Counted from the stretch's first letter, positions 27,854 to 40,698 are shown. The stretch is 64,000 nt of DNA from Paraburkholderia podalyriae (GCF_014397785.1 NZ_VZQQ01000001.1:248001-312000), one strand, 5' to 3'. Program-made: numbers and translations. The notes: generated from the letters alone by a model not told the origin.

Positions 27854-28533
27854 CCGCAGCGCAGAGGGGAGTTGACCAGCAGGCTCTGGCACTGTTGCTA
27901 TCGGATGGTGTCCGCGAGCTTGGCCTGGAGCTGAACGACGAACAGCGGCGCAAGCTGCTCGATTACGTCGTCCTGCTCGCAAAGTGGAACAGCGTCTACA
28001 ACCTGACGGCGATCCGCGATCCGCGGCAGATGCTGGTCCAGCATATTCTCGATTCGCTGTCGATCGTGCCGCATCTGGCGCCGCGCGGGCCGTCGTCGGT
28101 GCTGGACGTCGGTTCGGGCGGTGGTTTGCCGGGCATCGTACTCGCGATCGTGCTCCCCGATTGGGACATCACGACGAACGACATCGTCCATAAAAAGACG
28201 GCTTTTCAGGCGCAGGCAAGGGCCGAACTGGGCCTCGCGAACCTGTCGGTTGTGACCGGCCGGGTGGAGACGCTGCGGCCTGGCGCCGAAGTACCGGCAA
28301 AGTTCGACGTAATCGTCTCACGCGCATTCGCAGAACTCGCGGATTTCGTTACACTGGCCCGTCATCTGGTTGCGGAACAGGGCGCTATCTGGGCGATGAA
28401 GGGCGTGCGACCGGATGCCGAAATCGGGCGTCTGCCGGCGGGTGCTCACGTGGAACAGATTATCCGGCTAGACGTTCCGTCTCTCGACGCCGAGCGACAT
28501 CTGATCAAGGTGCGGATGGACGCCGAAAGCTGA
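27850..28533 (+). CDS. rsmG: 16S rRNA (guanine-N7)-methyltransferase RsmG (GidB)
   Basis: 227 residues. It methylates G527 of 16S rRNA with SAM. The SAM-binding motif is [17 protein letters not shown], preceded by [28 protein letters not shown], the family's N-terminal signature. [20 protein letters not shown] is the catalytic-region motif. Its start overlaps the mnmG stop by 4 bases, implying translational coupling. parA follows at 70 bases. Confidence 0.96.
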   Translation: MTAAQRGVDQQALALLLSDGVRELGLELNDEQRRKLLDYVVLLAKWNSVYNLTAIRDPRQMLVQHILDSLSIVPHLAPRGPSSVLDVGSGGGLPGIVLAIVLPDWDITTNDIVHKKTAFQAQARAELGLANLSVVTGRVETLRPGAEVPAKFDVIVSRAFAELADFVTLARHLVAEQGAIWAMKGVRPDAEIGRLPAGAHVEQIIRLDVPSLDAERHLIKVRMDAES

Positions 28534-28603
28534 CCGCCGCCGCGGCCGGAAGCACTGTCAACGATTTTCACTTCATCCAAGCATCAAAAGGGACACACCA
28601 ACG

Positions 28604-29395
28604 ATGGCAAAAATCTTCTGCGTTGCGAACCAGAAGGGCGGTGTCGGCAAGACGACCACCGCAGTCAATCTGGCCGCGAGCCTGGCAGCGCAGGGACAGC
28701 GAGTCCTTCTCATCGATCTGGACCCGCAAGGCAACGCCACGATGGGCAGCGGGATCGACAAAGCCGAATGTACGAACACGGTCTACGAGGTCCTCGTGGA
28801 TAACGTATCGGTAGCCGATGCGCGCGTGCGGCCCGAAGCAGTCGGCTACGATGTACTGCCCGCGAACCGGGAGCTCGCGGGGGCCGAGGTCGAACTCGTT
28901 AGCATGCAGAATCGCGAGCGTCAGATGAAGACGGCGCTCGCGGCGGTCGAGGGCGAATACGATTTTGTGCTGATCGATTGCCCGCCGGCCTTGTCGCTGC
29001 TGACACTCAACGGACTGTGCGCCGCGCACGGTGTCGTAATTCCGATGCAGTGCGAATACTTCGCGCTCGAAGGGTTGTCCGACCTTGTCAACACGATCAA
29101 GCAGGTTCATGCGAATCTGAATCGTGACCTCAAGGTGATCGGTCTGCTGCGCGTGATGTTCGATCCGCGCATCACGTTGCAACAGCAAGTCTCGGATCAA
29201 TTGAAAGAGCATTTCGGCGACAAGGTCTTCGACGTGGTGATTCCACGCAACGTGCGATTGGCCGAGGCGCCCAGCTACGGGCTGCCCGGCGTGGTGTTCG
29301 ACAGGGCGTCGCGTGGCGCGCAGGCGTACGTGCAGTTCGGCGCCGAAATGATTGAGCGGGTGCGCGCGCTGAATGACGCGCCCCAGGCATCCTAA
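28604..29395 (+). CDS. parA: Chromosome-partitioning ATPase ParA (Soj)
   Basis: 263 residues. It binds DNA non-specifically when ATP-bound and moves ParB-parS complexes. The deviant Walker A is KGGVGKTTTAVNLAASLA near the N-terminus, Walker A' is LLIDLDPQGNATMGSG, and Walker B is FVLIDCPPALS. There is no N-terminal HTH, so it is the chromosomal Soj-like type rather than a plasmid P1-type. It is followed by parB at 18 bases. The two parS sites nearby complete the system. Confidence 0.96.
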   Translation: MAKIFCVANQKGGVGKTTTAVNLAASLAAQGQRVLLIDLDPQGNATMGSGIDKAECTNTVYEVLVDNVSVADARVRPEAVGYDVLPANRELAGAEVELVSMQNRERQMKTALAAVEGEYDFVLIDCPPALSLLTLNGLCAAHGVVIPMQCEYFALEGLSDLVNTIKQVHANLNRDLKVIGLLRVMFDPRITLQQQVSDQLKEHFGDKVFDVVIPRNVRLAEAPSYGLPGVVFDRASRGAQAYVQFGAEMIERVRALNDAPQAS

Positions 29396-29413
29396 GCGGA
29401 TCAAGGAAGCACA

Positions 29414-30301
29414 ATGAACGCAGTAGCAAGAAAGAAGGGACTAGGCCGTGGTCTGGAGGCGTTGCTTGGTGGCACCTCGGATATCACCGAGGCGGTGGTG
29501 ATCGACGGCGCGCCGAGCGTGCTGCCGCTCGGCAAGATGCAGGCGGGCAAATACCAGCCGCGCACGCGTATGGACGAGGGCGCGCTGCAGGAGCTCGCGG
29601 CGAGCATCCGTGCGCAAGGTTTGATGCAGCCGATTCTCGTGCGTCCGATCGCGGCGGACCGCTACGAGATCATCGCAGGGGAGCGGCGTTTTCGCGCGGC
29701 GCGCATCGCGGGGCTCGACGAGGTGCCGGTGCTCGTGAAAGACGTGCCCGACCAAGCCGCCGCGGCGATGGCGCTGATCGAAAATATTCAGCGCGAGGAT
29801 CTGAATCCGCTCGAAGAGGCTCAGGGCATCCAGCGCCTGCTCGACGAATTTAATTTTACGCACGAGCAGGCGGCGGAGTCGGTGGGCCGTTCGCGAAGCG
29901 CGGTGTCCAATCTGCTGCGACTGCTGAACCTCGCGACGCCGGTACAGACGATGCTGCTCGCCGGCGATCTGGACATGGGGCACGCTCGCGCGCTGCTCGC
30001 CGTCGATGCCGCGACGCAGATCACGCTGGCCAACCAGGTCGTCAACAAGCGCCTGTCCGTGCGCGAGACCGAAAAGCTGGTCACGATGACCGCGAAGGTG
30101 ACGCCGGCGCTCAAGGCGCGCGCGAATCCGGATGGCGGCCGTGACACGCGACGGCTGGAAGAGGAACTGTCGGACCTGCTTTCCGCGACGGTGAAAATCA
30201 AGCTTGGCCGACGTGGTCGCGGCCAGGTGCTGGTGGACTTCGGAGATCTGGATGCGTTGGAGGGCATTCTGGTTCGCCTGCGCGGGAACGCGAACGTTTG
30301 A
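29414..30301 (+). CDS. parB: Chromosome-partitioning protein ParB (Spo0J)
   Basis: 295 residues. Order: the N-terminal ParA-interaction peptide with RKKGLGRGLEALLGG, then the CTP-binding ParB domain (about 35-130) with GERRFRAARIAGLDEVPVLV, then the parS-reading HTH at about 150-180 (EQAAESVGRSRSAVSNLLRLL), and a C-terminal dimerisation segment. LIENIQREDLNPLEEAQ is the conserved middle motif. It loads onto DNA at parS (two sites in this window) and spreads as a clamp. The next gene, atpI, lies beyond a 574-base gap. Confidence 0.96.
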   Translation: MNAVARKKGLGRGLEALLGGTSDITEAVVIDGAPSVLPLGKMQAGKYQPRTRMDEGALQELAASIRAQGLMQPILVRPIAADRYEIIAGERRFRAARIAGLDEVPVLVKDVPDQAAAAMALIENIQREDLNPLEEAQGIQRLLDEFNFTHEQAAESVGRSRSAVSNLLRLLNLATPVQTMLLAGDLDMGHARALLAVDAATQITLANQVVNKRLSVRETEKLVTMTAKVTPALKARANPDGGRDTRRLEEELSDLLSATVKIKLGRRGRGQVLVDFGDLDALEGILVRLRGNANV

Positions 30302-30875
30302 ACGGAGATGGCGCTCGACAGGGACGGGTGGCGAACGGCTGGCGGCATTCGCAGGATTAGCGCCGCGAGCCGGTTTAACGCAGTGCGAGTGACTGTCGTG
30401 GATCCCTAAATAACTGATGCAAAATAATCAGGAATCCTAGTTTCGGGCGCTCGACATCCCAGCCGCAATCATCGTTACGAGCGGCTATCACAAGGCGGCT
30501 CGACCTCATCGAATTTTTGCGGGCAGGGATGATTCAGGTCAATAAATGAACTGTCCCATTCAACCCTTAAAAAAAGGCGCTTTGTTGCATTTTCGACACG
30601 TCCGCCGCAGCGTCGAAACGACCAGTCAACGAGCTTTGATCCATGCGATTCGCCACATGGGTTTTGCCGCCGCCCGCCCGCCTTATATTTGACGTGACTA
30701 AACGTGGTTCGCATAGTTTGCCGCATCGTGAAGGCACGTTTCACGCCGTTATAGGCTGGCCTAATGTCTTGAATTGCCTGCAACTATCGCTTACAATCGC
30801 CCGGATTTAATTGCACGGCAACCCCGTAAGCGCTGCGTAAACTCGCGGGCTGAACGAGACTTTCGGAACACTGCG
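30302..30875. other. Gap between parB and the atp operon
   Basis: About 570 bases with lower GC than the surroundings, especially 30400-30780. No coding frame shows a convincing start or composition; a minus frame of 102 codons (30475-30783) was rejected. The right end carries the atp promoter. No terminator for parB was recognised. Confidence 0.45.
30769..30797 (+). promoter_or_regulatory. Sigma70-like promoter of the atp operon
   Basis: TTGAAT (30769-30774), 17 bases, then TACAAT (30792-30797), about 80 bases before the atpI start. Near-consensus elements at ideal spacing. Confidence 0.65.
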
Positions 30876-31418
30876 ATGGCGGTTAAAACGTCGAATCTGT
30901 CGCCGGAGAATGGTGACGACAGACACCGCGCTGAACGCTCCGCACCCGATGCGTCCGCCAGCCGGCAGTTCGATCCGGCCGAAGCGTGGGATGACGCGCA
31001 GGAAGATAGCAATATCGTTCCGCTCACGCGGGCCGAAGCGGAAAAGCTGTTTGGTCCCGGCGTGGGTCGTCCATCGCGCGTGACGCCGTTCAGGGTCGTC
31101 GCGGCGCAAATGGTTTTGTCCCTGGTTGCGACGTTGTTGTGGTGGCTGTTCTACAAGCCGCCGGGCGGTGCTGCGCTGTCCGCCTTCCTGGGGGGAGCGA
31201 TCTGCTGGGTGCCGGGCGCGTTGTTCGCGGCACGGCTGAAAAAGAAGAGCGCCGAGACCGTGATGAGTTGGATGATCGGTGAAGCGCTCAAGATGGGGAC
31301 AACGATTGCGATGTTTGTCGCAATCGCCTTCTGGTATCACGACGTACGCTGGATTCCGCTGCTCGTGACCTACCTCATCGCGCTGAAGACTTACTGGATC
31401 GCCTTGGCGTGGCGCTAA
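30876..31418 (+). CDS. atpI: ATP synthase protein I (AtpI)
   Basis: 180 residues from ATG 30876 (MAVKTSNLS). An acidic N-terminal half of about 70 residues is followed by four hydrophobic helices (VVAAQMVLSLVATLLWWLFY; LSAFLGGAICWVPGALFAARL; TTIAMFVAIAFWYH; PLLVTYLIALKTYWIALAWR). This is the AtpI fold, proposed to help c-ring assembly; it is not part of the final enzyme. Position at the head of the atp operon fits. The frame open further upstream includes the promoter and is not used. Confidence 0.88.
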   Translation: MAVKTSNLSPENGDDRHRAERSAPDASASRQFDPAEAWDDAQEDSNIVPLTRAEAEKLFGPGVGRPSRVTPFRVVAAQMVLSLVATLLWWLFYKPPGGAALSAFLGGAICWVPGALFAARLKKKSAETVMSWMIGEALKMGTTIAMFVAIAFWYHDVRWIPLLVTYLIALKTYWIALAWR

Positions 31419-31584
31419 GGTAGCAGCACAAAAAACAGCAGCAAAAAGAATTTAAGGCCGGCGCGTAGTGCCGGTACGGGTGTGCGGATGAGACAGGGCC
31501 CGCATCCGGCGCGTTCCCGCAATACAGTATTTTCGGCGGGAGCGGCCTCGAACGATTTTCGACAATTTGGGTGGCTTTAACGAT

Positions 31585-32436
31585 ATGGCAGCTAGCGAAG
31601 GCACGCGCGCAATGGATCCGTCCGAGTACATCGCGCACCACTTGCAGAACTTTTCCACCACACACCAGACGTCGATTTTCGACATCCATGTGTGGAATCT
31701 CGACACCCTTTTCTGGTCGATCGTGTGTGGCCTCGTCACGATCTTCTTGCTGCATCTGGCAGCCCGCAAGGCAACGTCCGGCGTGCCGGGTCGCTTCCAG
31801 TGCGCGATCGAAATGCTGGTCGAAATGGTCGAGGATCAATCGAAGGCCATGATCCACGGCTCGCGCACCTTCATCGCGCCGCTCGCGCTGACCGTGTTCG
31901 TCTGGGTCACGCTGATGAACTCGCTCGACTTCATTCCCGTCGACCTGCCGGGCCGTGTGATCGGCTGGCTGGGTCTCTCCGAAGCCATCCCGCACCACCG
32001 CATCGTGCCGACGGCCGACCTGAACGGCACGATCGGCATCGCGCTCGGCGTATTCGTGCTGATGATTTACTACAACTTCAAGATCAAGGGCGCCGGCGGC
32101 TTCGTGCATGAACTGCTGTCCGCTCCGTTCGGCGCGCATCCGCTGCTGTGGATCCCCAACTTGGCACTGAACATCATCGAGTTCGTCGCGAAGACGGTCT
32201 CGCTCGGCATGCGGCTGTTCGGCAACATGTACGCGGGTGAACTGTTGTTCCTGCTGATTGCCCTGCTCGGCAGCCTCTGGAGCTTCGGCGCGGACACGAC
32301 GGTGCTTGGCTTCATCGGCCACGTGGTCGCCGGCACAGTGTGGTCAATCTTCCACATCCTGATCGTTCTGCTGCAGGCGTTCATTTTCATGATGCTGACG
32401 CTGGTGTACATCGGCCAGGCACACGACACGCATTAA
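31585..32436 (+). CDS. atpB: F0F1 ATP synthase subunit a
   Basis: 283 residues from ATG 31585 ([16 protein letters not shown]), preferred over an ATG six codons earlier. The membrane stator of the proton channel. The essential Arg is in [15 protein letters not shown], facing the c-ring Asp. [16 protein letters not shown] and [25 protein letters not shown] complete the family pattern. The N-terminus is longer than in E. coli, as usual in Burkholderiales. Confidence 0.96.
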   Translation: MAASEGTRAMDPSEYIAHHLQNFSTTHQTSIFDIHVWNLDTLFWSIVCGLVTIFLLHLAARKATSGVPGRFQCAIEMLVEMVEDQSKAMIHGSRTFIAPLALTVFVWVTLMNSLDFIPVDLPGRVIGWLGLSEAIPHHRIVPTADLNGTIGIALGVFVLMIYYNFKIKGAGGFVHELLSAPFGAHPLLWIPNLALNIIEFVAKTVSLGMRLFGNMYAGELLFLLIALLGSLWSFGADTTVLGFIGHVVAGTVWSIFHILIVLLQAFIFMMLTLVYIGQAHDTH

Positions 32437-32493
32437 CCTGCGTTGTCGGCAAAGAATCGTAGTTTTTTAATTCCCAGTTCCAACCAGTTCTAA

Positions 32494-32787
<294 letters not shown>

Positions 32788-32839
32788 GGTTCCTCGGAGG
32801 TTTGCGCCTGAGCTATAACAGGTAAAGGCGCAGGGCGGA

Positions 32840-32886
32840 ACGGGTACTGGGGCGCTGATCGAGCAGAATCGATGAGCGCCTTGCCG
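32840..32886 (+). promoter_or_regulatory. Intercistronic hairpin between atpE and atpF
   Basis: GGCGCT (from 32851) pairs with AGCGCC (to about 32880), with further pairing of GATCGA and TCGAT inside and ACGG/CCGT outside. No T tract follows, so it is more likely an mRNA-stabilising or processing structure protecting the atpE message. Confidence 0.35.
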
Positions 32887-32923
32887 TTTCACTTTCCGAA
32901 CTAGCAACGTTTAAGGAAACACC

Positions 32924-33394
32924 GTGAATCTCAACGCAACCCTGTTTGCGCAAATGGTCGTGTTTCTGATCCTCGCGTGGTTCACGATGAAATTCGTGTG
33001 GCCGCCGCTGATCAACGCCATCGACGAGCGCGCGAAGAAGATCGCCGACGGTTTGTCAGCCGCTGAAAAGGGCAAGCAGGAACTCCAAGCCGCTCACAAG
33101 CGCGTCGACCAGGAACTGGCACAGGCTCGCAACGACGGCCAGCAACGAATCGCCGACGCCGAAAAGCGCGCTGTCGCAGTCGCCGACGAAATCAAGGCTC
33201 AGGCGCAGGCGGAAGCCGCCCGCATCATCGCGCAGGCGAAGGCCGACGCGGATCAGCAAGTCGTGAAGGCGCGCGAAACGCTGCGTGGCGAAATCGCTGC
33301 ACTCGCTGTGAAGGGCGCTGAACAGATCCTGCAGCGCGAAGTCGACCAGGCAGTTCACGCTGACCTGCTGAATCAACTGAAAGCCGAGCTCTGA
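32924..33394 (+). CDS. atpF: F0F1 ATP synthase subunit b
   Basis: 156 residues with a GTG start at 32924, preceded by TAAGGA. One N-terminal membrane helix ([23 protein letters not shown]) and a long charged coiled coil (about 30-156) that forms the peripheral stalk as a dimer. It ends two bases before atpH. A normal length for the family. Confidence 0.96.
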   Translation: MNLNATLFAQMVVFLILAWFTMKFVWPPLINAIDERAKKIADGLSAAEKGKQELQAAHKRVDQELAQARNDGQQRIADAEKRAVAVADEIKAQAQAEAARIIAQAKADADQQVVKARETLRGEIAALAVKGAEQILQREVDQAVHADLLNQLKAEL

Positions 33395-33396
33395 TC

Positions 33397-33936
33397 ATGG
33401 CCGAACTTGCAACCATCGCCCGTCCGTACGCGGAAGCGCTGTTTGGCGTGGCCGAAGCTGGTGACATCGCCGCCTGGTCCACGCTCGTGCAGGAGCTGGC
33501 ACAGGTTGCGCGTCTGCCCGAAGTGCTGTCGATCGCCTCGAGCCCGAAAGTGAGCCGTGCCCAGGTAAGCGATCTGCTGCTGGCCGCGGTCAAGTCGCCA
33601 CTCAAGGACAACGCGCAAGCGAAGAATCTGGTGCAGATGCTGGTGGACAACCATCGCCTGCAGCTGCTGCCGGAAATCGCCTCGCAGTTCGAAGAGTTGA
33701 AGAACGCCCGCGAAGGGGCAGCAGATGTGCTGATCGTCAGCGCATTCCCGCTCGAAGGTGCGCAGTTGAACGAACTCGTCGCAAGCCTCGAACGCAAGTT
33801 CAAGCGCAAGCTGAAGCCGACGGTCGAAGTCGACCAGTCGTTGATCGGCGGCGTGCGCGTGACGGTCGGCGACGAAGTGCTCGATACCTCGGTCCGCGCG
33901 CGGCTCGCCAGCATGCAGACGGCCCTGACGGCCTGA
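33397..33936 (+). CDS. atpH: F0F1 ATP synthase subunit delta
   Basis: 179 residues. It joins the b stalk to the top of the alpha3beta3 head. The N-terminal helical domain begins [19 protein letters not shown], and the C-terminal motif [26 protein letters not shown] is diagnostic. The start is two bases after atpF. A small AGCGC-TTC-GCGCT hairpin follows before atpA. Confidence 0.96.
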   Translation: MAELATIARPYAEALFGVAEAGDIAAWSTLVQELAQVARLPEVLSIASSPKVSRAQVSDLLLAAVKSPLKDNAQAKNLVQMLVDNHRLQLLPEIASQFEELKNAREGAADVLIVSAFPLEGAQLNELVASLERKFKRKLKPTVEVDQSLIGGVRVTVGDEVLDTSVRARLASMQTALTA

Positions 33937-33992
33937 AGCGCTTCGCGCTTTAGCGGCTGGCACGCAACAGAATTGACTATCAGGAGCGAATA

Positions 33993-35534
33993 ATGCAACT
34001 CAATCCCTCTGAGATCAGCGAGCTGATCAAGAGCCGGATCCAGGGCCTTGAAGCGAGCGCAGACGTTCGCAACCAAGGCACCGTGATCTCCGTGACCGAC
34101 GGTATCGTGCGCATCCACGGCCTGTCGGAAGTGATGCAGGGCGAAATGCTCGAATTCCCGGGCAACACCTTCGGTCTCGCGCTGAACCTCGAGCGCGACT
34201 CGGTCGGCGCCGTGATTCTGGGTGAATACGAACACATTTCGGAAGGCGACATCGTCAAGACGACGGGCCGCATTCTGGAAGTGCCGGTGGGTCCGGAACT
34301 GCTCGGCCGCGTGGTCGACACACTCGGCAACCCGATCGACGGCAAAGGCCCGATCAACGCGAAGAAGACCGATGCAATCGAAAAGATTGCTCCGGGCGTG
34401 ATCTGGCGTAAGTCGGTTTCGGAACCGGTCCAGACCGGTCTGAAGTCGATCGACGCGATGGTGCCGATCGGCCGTGGCCAGCGTGAGCTGATCATCGGCG
34501 ACCGCCAGTGCGGCAAGACCGCAGTCGCAGTCGACGCGATCATCAACCAGAAGGGCAAGAACCTCTTCTGTATCTACGTCGCGATCGGCCAGAAGGCTTC
34601 GTCGATCATGAACGTGGTGCGCAAGCTGGAAGAAACCGGCGCGCTGGAATACACGATCGTCGTGTCCGCTTCGGCTTCGGAATCGGCCGCGATGCAATAC
34701 CTCGCGCCGTACGCCGGCTGCACGATGGGCGAATACTTCCGCGATCGCGGGCAGGACGCGCTGATCGTTTACGACGACTTGACCAAGCAGGCTTGGGCAT
34801 ATCGTCAGATCTCGCTGCTGCTGCGCCGCCCGCCGGGCCGTGAAGCTTACCCGGGCGACGTGTTCTATCTGCACTCTCGTCTGCTCGAGCGTGCGGCTCG
34901 CGTGTCGGAAGAGTACGTCGAGAAGTTCACCAATGGTGAGGTGAAGGGCAAGAGCGGTTCGCTGACGGCACTGCCGGTCATCGAAACGCAGGCAGGCGAC
35001 GTGACCGCATTCGTTCCGACGAACGTGATCTCGATTACCGACGGCCAGATCTTCCTTGAAACCGACCTCTTCAACGCAGGTATCCGCCCGGCAATTAACG
35101 CTGGCGTGTCGGTGTCGCGTGTGGGTGGCGCCGCTCAGACGAAGGTCGTGAAGAAACTGTCGGGTGGTATCCGTACCGACCTCGCGCAGTACCGTGAACT
35201 CGCTGCGTTCGCGCAGTTCGCATCGGACCTCGACGAAGCGACCCGCAAGCAGCTCGAGCGCGGCCGCCGCGTGACGGAACTGCTGAAGCAGCCGCAGTAT
35301 CAGCCGCTGCAAGTGTGGGAACTGGCTGTGTCGCTGTTCGCGGCGAACAACGGCTATCTCGACGACCTCGAAGTTGCTCAAGTCCTGCCGTTCGAAAAGG
35401 GCTTGCGCGACCACCTGAAGTCGAGCCATGCTGACCTGGTCAAGCGTATCGAAGATACCAAGGAACTCTCGAAGGACGACGAAGGCCTGCTGCACACGGC
35501 CGTCAAAGACTTCAAGAAGTCCGGCGCATATTGA
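33993..35534 (+). CDS. atpA: F0F1 ATP synthase subunit alpha
   Basis: 513 residues. Non-catalytic nucleotide-binding subunit. Walker A is [13 protein letters not shown], with Cys where many species have Thr. The N-terminal beta-barrel ([19 protein letters not shown]), the nucleotide domain with [17 protein letters not shown], and the C-terminal helical bundle are all present. AGGAG lies upstream. Standard length. Confidence 0.97.
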   Translation: MQLNPSEISELIKSRIQGLEASADVRNQGTVISVTDGIVRIHGLSEVMQGEMLEFPGNTFGLALNLERDSVGAVILGEYEHISEGDIVKTTGRILEVPVGPELLGRVVDTLGNPIDGKGPINAKKTDAIEKIAPGVIWRKSVSEPVQTGLKSIDAMVPIGRGQRELIIGDRQCGKTAVAVDAIINQKGKNLFCIYVAIGQKASSIMNVVRKLEETGALEYTIVVSASASESAAMQYLAPYAGCTMGEYFRDRGQDALIVYDDLTKQAWAYRQISLLLRRPPGREAYPGDVFYLHSRLLERAARVSEEYVEKFTNGEVKGKSGSLTALPVIETQAGDVTAFVPTNVISITDGQIFLETDLFNAGIRPAINAGVSVSRVGGAAQTKVVKKLSGGIRTDLAQYRELAAFAQFASDLDEATRKQLERGRRVTELLKQPQYQPLQVWELAVSLFAANNGYLDDLEVAQVLPFEKGLRDHLKSSHADLVKRIEDTKELSKDDEGLLHTAVKDFKKSGAY

Positions 35535-35610
35535 TCCGCGAATGATCCGCAAGGCATAAACGGACCTTGAAGCGGCGCGGGCCGCATGCGAATGCTCCCG
35601 AGCTGCTTCA

Positions 35611-35668
35611 GCCGCTTTGCATGGGACCCGGGTAAGCGCTGAAGCGCTGACTCGGGCCGACAAAGGAG
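35611..35668 (+). promoter_or_regulatory. Structured intercistronic element before atpG (copy 1)
   Basis: It starts GCTTTGCATGGGAC and ends CCGACAAAGGAG. CCCGGGT (35627-35633) pairs with ACTCGGG (35650-35656), enclosing AAGCGCTGAAGCGCTG. The same layout with compensating base changes occurs before atpC at 38151-38203. The ribosome site lies directly after the stem. Confidence 0.6.
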
Positions 35669-35674
35669 CAAGCA

Positions 35675-36559
35675 ATGGCTGGAATGAAGGAAATTCGCGG
35701 CAAGATCAAGAGCGTGCAAAACACGCGCAAGATCACGAAAGCGATGGAGATGGTGGCCGCATCGAAGATGCGCCGCGCTCAGGAGCGCATGCGCGCTGCT
35801 CGCCCGTATGCCGACAAGGTCCGCGATATCGCTGCGCACATGAGCCGTGCGAACCCGGAGTATCGTCACCCGTTCATGGTGTCGAACGAAGGCGCGAAGG
35901 CGGCCGGCGTCATCCTCGTCACGACTGATAAAGGTCTGTGCGGCGGGATGAACACCAACGTGCTGCGCGCGTCGCTGCAGAAGTTCAAGGAACTGGAAGG
36001 CCAGGGCAAGACGATCGAGGCAACCGCGATCGGCAGCAAGGGTCTGGGCTTCCTGAACCGGCTGCACGCGAAGGTCGTGTCGAACGTCGTGCAACTGGGC
36101 GATACACCGCATCTGGAAAAACTGATCGGTGCCGTGAAGGTGCAACTCGACCTGTTCTCGGAAGGCAAGATTTCGGCTGTGTACCTCGCCTACACGCGCT
36201 TCGTCAACACAATGAAGCAGGAGCCGGTGATCGAGCAGCTGTTGCCGCTGTCGGCGGATCAGTTCGAGCGCACGGAAGAAGACGGTACGACGCCGAGCAC
36301 GCAGTGGGACTACATCTACGAGCCGGATGCGCAGGCAGTGGTGGACGAACTGCTGGTGCGTTATGTCGAGGCGCTGGTCTATCAGGCCGTCGCGGAAAAC
36401 ATGGGATCGGAGCAGTCGGCCCGCATGGTCGCGATGAAGGCTGCTTCGGACAACGCGAAGACGGTCATCAACGATCTGCAGCTCGTGTACAACAAGAGCC
36501 GTCAGGCCGCGATCACGAAAGAACTGTCGGAAATCGTCGGTGGAGCGGCGGCGGTCTGA
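35675..36559 (+). CDS. atpG: F0F1 ATP synthase subunit gamma
   Basis: 294 residues; the central rotor shaft. The N-terminal helix [36 protein letters not shown] and the C-terminal helix [33 protein letters not shown] are the diagnostic coiled-coil pair. GGAG lies just upstream, behind the repeated structured element. One copy per enzyme. Confidence 0.97.
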   Translation: MAGMKEIRGKIKSVQNTRKITKAMEMVAASKMRRAQERMRAARPYADKVRDIAAHMSRANPEYRHPFMVSNEGAKAAGVILVTTDKGLCGGMNTNVLRASLQKFKELEGQGKTIEATAIGSKGLGFLNRLHAKVVSNVVQLGDTPHLEKLIGAVKVQLDLFSEGKISAVYLAYTRFVNTMKQEPVIEQLLPLSADQFERTEEDGTTPSTQWDYIYEPDAQAVVDELLVRYVEALVYQAVAENMGSEQSARMVAMKAASDNAKTVINDLQLVYNKSRQAAITKELSEIVGGAAAV

Positions 36560-36641
36560 CCCCGGTCAGGCAGGTCGTTCGTGTGCGCCCGAGCGGCGCA
36601 CCCATCGGAGAAACTGCGCCATTGCGCGAGTGAAGAATTGA

Positions 36642-38054
<1,413 letters not shown>

Positions 38055-38150
38055 AGGTCGGGTGTAACGAAGCGAGCGCCGGCCTCGCGCATCACGGCTG
38101 TCAGAACGGTAGTGTTGCGCAAAGCCAGCGTCTCTGATTACGCTCAACCC

Positions 38151-38203
38151 GCCTTGCATGGGACGGGAGTCTGCACTAAAGCGCTAACTCTCGTCGACAG
38201 GAG
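38151..38203 (+). promoter_or_regulatory. Structured intercistronic element before atpC (copy 2)
   Basis: It starts GCCTTGCATGGGAC and ends TCGACAGGAG. CGGGAGT (38164-38170) pairs with ACTCTCG (38187-38193), enclosing 16 bases, the same loop size as copy 1 at 35611. The stem bases differ from copy 1 on both sides while pairing is kept. Confidence 0.6.
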
Positions 38204-38212
38204 TCGACACAT

Positions 38213-38638
38213 ATGGCAACCATTAAAGTAGACGTCGTCAGCGCGGAAGAGGAAATCTTCTCGGGCCAGGCGAAGTTCGTCGCGCTGCCAGGCGAAGCGG
38301 GTGAACTCGGCATTCTGCCGGGCCACACGCCGCTCATCACGCGGATCCGTCCGGGTGCGGTGCGCATCGAAGTTGAAAACGGCGAAGAAGAGTTTGTGTT
38401 CGTCGCCGGCGGTATCCTCGAAGTCCAGCCGGGCGCAGTGACGGTTCTCGCCGACACCGCGATCCGCGGCAAGGATCTCGACGAAGCCAAGGCCGAAGAC
38501 GCACGCAAGCGTGCGGAAGAGGCGCTGCAGAACACGGGCTCGAACCTAGAGTACGCGACCGCACAGGCGGAACTCGCGTACGCGACGGCGCAACTCGCGG
38601 CAATCCAGCGTCTGCGCAAGCTGCGCGGCCAGCACTAA
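38213..38638 (+). CDS. atpC: F0F1 ATP synthase subunit epsilon
   Basis: 141 residues. Rotor and inhibitory subunit. The N-terminal beta-sandwich contains [33 protein letters not shown] and [21 protein letters not shown]; the C-terminal two-helix hairpin is rich in Ala, Glu and Lys. Last gene of the operon, followed at once by a terminator. Confidence 0.96.
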   Translation: MATIKVDVVSAEEEIFSGQAKFVALPGEAGELGILPGHTPLITRIRPGAVRIEVENGEEEFVFVAGGILEVQPGAVTVLADTAIRGKDLDEAKAEDARKRAEEALQNTGSNLEYATAQAELAYATAQLAAIQRLRKLRGQH

Positions 38639-38657
38639 AGCAGCACGTAGTAGAAGA

Positions 38658-38684
38658 AAGCAGCCCGCGCGGCTGCTTTTTTTT
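38658..38684 (+). terminator. Terminator of the atp operon
   Basis: AAGCAGCC and GGCTGCTT pair around CGCGC, followed by a run of eight T. Confidence 0.92.
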
Positions 38685-38868
38685 GATACCTATTTGACGT
38701 TTACGTAAAGGTCGGCAAAATCCACAGGGTCGAAGAAACGAGCGGTGGTTCGCCGCGCTCGCGCCGTGCGGTGCGGGTAAGACTTGATGCCGGACGGATA
38801 CGCGCCGGTGCACAATCGATTTCAAATTCATTTCAATCGAGCGCGCTTGCGCTAACGGAGACAACACC

Positions 38869-40599
38869 ATGGCAACGCATAGCTCGCGTGAAGGTGCGCT
38901 GATCGAACCGGCGGATGGACTGTCGTACGTGCGCGGGTCGACCGAAAATCCGTTGAGCGAAGCGACCGTCGGCGAGTTTTTGCGCGACACCGCCGCGCGC
39001 TTTCCTGATCGGCCGGCCGTGGTGTTTCGCGAGCAACTCATCCGCTGGACGTGGCGCGAATTCGCGCATGAAGTGGATGTGCTCGCGTCTGGGCTGCTCG
39101 CGCTCGGCATCATCAAAGGCGACCGTGTCGGCATCTGGTCGCCCAACCGCGTCGAGTGGCTATTGACGCAGTTCGCGACCGCGCGGATCGGCGCGATCCT
39201 GGTCAACATCAATCCGGCCTACCGGCTGGCTGAGCTCGACTATGCGCTGAACAAGGTCGGTTGCAAGGCGATCATCAGTGCCGAGCGCTTCAAGACGTCA
39301 ATGTACCTCGAGATGCTGCAGGAGCTCGCGCCCGAACTGGCGACGCAGCCGCCGGGCGAGCTTCGTGCCGCCCGGCTGCCGGAGCTGCGCTACGTGATCC
39401 GTATGTGCGACACCGAGACGCCGGGCATGCTGAGCTTTTCCGACGTAATCGAGCGCGGGCGGGCGTCGTTCGACGCCGCCCGGCTCGATGCGATCGGCGC
39501 GACGCTGTCGTGCCGCGAGCCGATCAACATCCAGTTCACGAGCGGCACGACGGGCAATCCGAAGGGTGCAACGCTGACTCATCGCAACGTCGTGAACAAC
39601 GCGCGCTATATCGCGATGGCGATGCGGCTCAGCGAGCAGGATAGCCTGTGCATTCCGGTGCCGCTGTACCACTGCTTCGGGATGGTGCTGGCGGTGCTCG
39701 CGTGCGTGTCGGTCGGGGCGAGCATGGTGTTTCCAGGCGAGGGCTTCGATCCAGCCGCGACGCTGGCGGCGACCGCGGAGGAAAAATGCACCGCGCTGCA
39801 TGGCGTACCGACGATGTTCATCGCCGAGCTCGACCATGCGGCCTTCGCCTCGTACGACTTCTCGCGGCTGCGCACCGGCATCATGGCGGGCTCGCCATGC
39901 CCCATCGAAACGATGAAGAAGGTCGTCTCGAAGATGCACCTGAGCGAGATCACGATCGCCTACGGCATGACGGAGACCAGCCCGGTGTCTTTCCAGAGCT
40001 CGACGACCGATCCGCTCGACAAGCGCACGACGACCGTAGGGCGCATCCAGCCGCATCTCGAAGTGAAAATCGTCGATCCGCTCGGCAACATCGTGCCCGT
40101 CGGCGAAACGGGCGAACTATGCACACGCGGCTACTCTGTGATGCTCGGTTATTGGGGCGATGAGGCAAAAACGCACGAGAGCGTCGTCGATGGCTGGATG
40201 CACACTGGCGATCTGGCGACACTGGACGCGCAAGGCTATTGCAACATCGTCGGCCGCCTGAAGGACATGCTGATTCGCGGCGGCGAAAACATCTATCCGC
40301 GCGAGATCGAGGAGTTTCTGTTTCGTCACCCGAAGATCCAGAGCGTGCAGGTGTTCGGCGTGCCCGATACCAGATACGGCGAAGAAGTCTGCGCGTGGAT
40401 CGTGCTGCGCACGGGCGAACAGGCGACGGCCGAAGAGATCCAGCAGTTCTGTCAGGGACAGATTGCGCACTACAAGGTGCCGCGTTATATCCGCTTCGTC
40501 GACGAACTACCGATGACCGTGACCGGCAAGGTCCAAAAATTCGTGATGCGCGAACGAATGATCGACGAGTTGAAGCTCAAAGAGAACAAGACGGCATGA
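38869..40599 (+). CDS. AMP-binding acyl-CoA synthetase (medium/long-chain type)
   Basis: 576 residues. It activates a carboxylic acid with ATP and joins it to CoA. The P-loop is [19 protein letters not shown], the adenylate motif [12 protein letters not shown], the hinge region [23 protein letters not shown], and the C-terminal catalytic Lys is in [13 protein letters not shown]. The [23 protein letters not shown] segment points to the medium-chain ACSF2/FadD3-like branch. A GGAGACAAC site precedes the ATG. It stands alone with its own upstream region after the atp terminator; the acid substrate is not readable. Confidence 0.92.
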   Translation: MATHSSREGALIEPADGLSYVRGSTENPLSEATVGEFLRDTAARFPDRPAVVFREQLIRWTWREFAHEVDVLASGLLALGIIKGDRVGIWSPNRVEWLLTQFATARIGAILVNINPAYRLAELDYALNKVGCKAIISAERFKTSMYLEMLQELAPELATQPPGELRAARLPELRYVIRMCDTETPGMLSFSDVIERGRASFDAARLDAIGATLSCREPINIQFTSGTTGNPKGATLTHRNVVNNARYIAMAMRLSEQDSLCIPVPLYHCFGMVLAVLACVSVGASMVFPGEGFDPAATLAATAEEKCTALHGVPTMFIAELDHAAFASYDFSRLRTGIMAGSPCPIETMKKVVSKMHLSEITIAYGMTETSPVSFQSSTTDPLDKRTTTVGRIQPHLEVKIVDPLGNIVPVGETGELCTRGYSVMLGYWGDEAKTHESVVDGWMHTGDLATLDAQGYCNIVGRLKDMLIRGGENIYPREIEEFLFRHPKIQSVQVFGVPDTRYGEEVCAWIVLRTGEQATAEEIQQFCQGQIAHYKVPRYIRFVDELPMTVTGKVQKFVMRERMIDELKLKENKTA

Positions 40600-40698
40600 C
40601 AATGCTGCAGCACGCTGGGCGAGCGATATGAGCAAGATGCGGGTGTAAACCAGAACTGTGCGCGGACCGTTTGTCGCGCGCAAACGTTTGAGCAGACG

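Noticed and set aside
30475..30783. A 102-codon minus-strand frame before atpI
   Set aside because: No ribosome site, overlaps the atp promoter, and has no recognisable feature.
33225..35675. An 816-codon open frame antisense to atpF-atpA
   Set aside because: Shadow of the ATP synthase genes with no start signal or recognisable fold.
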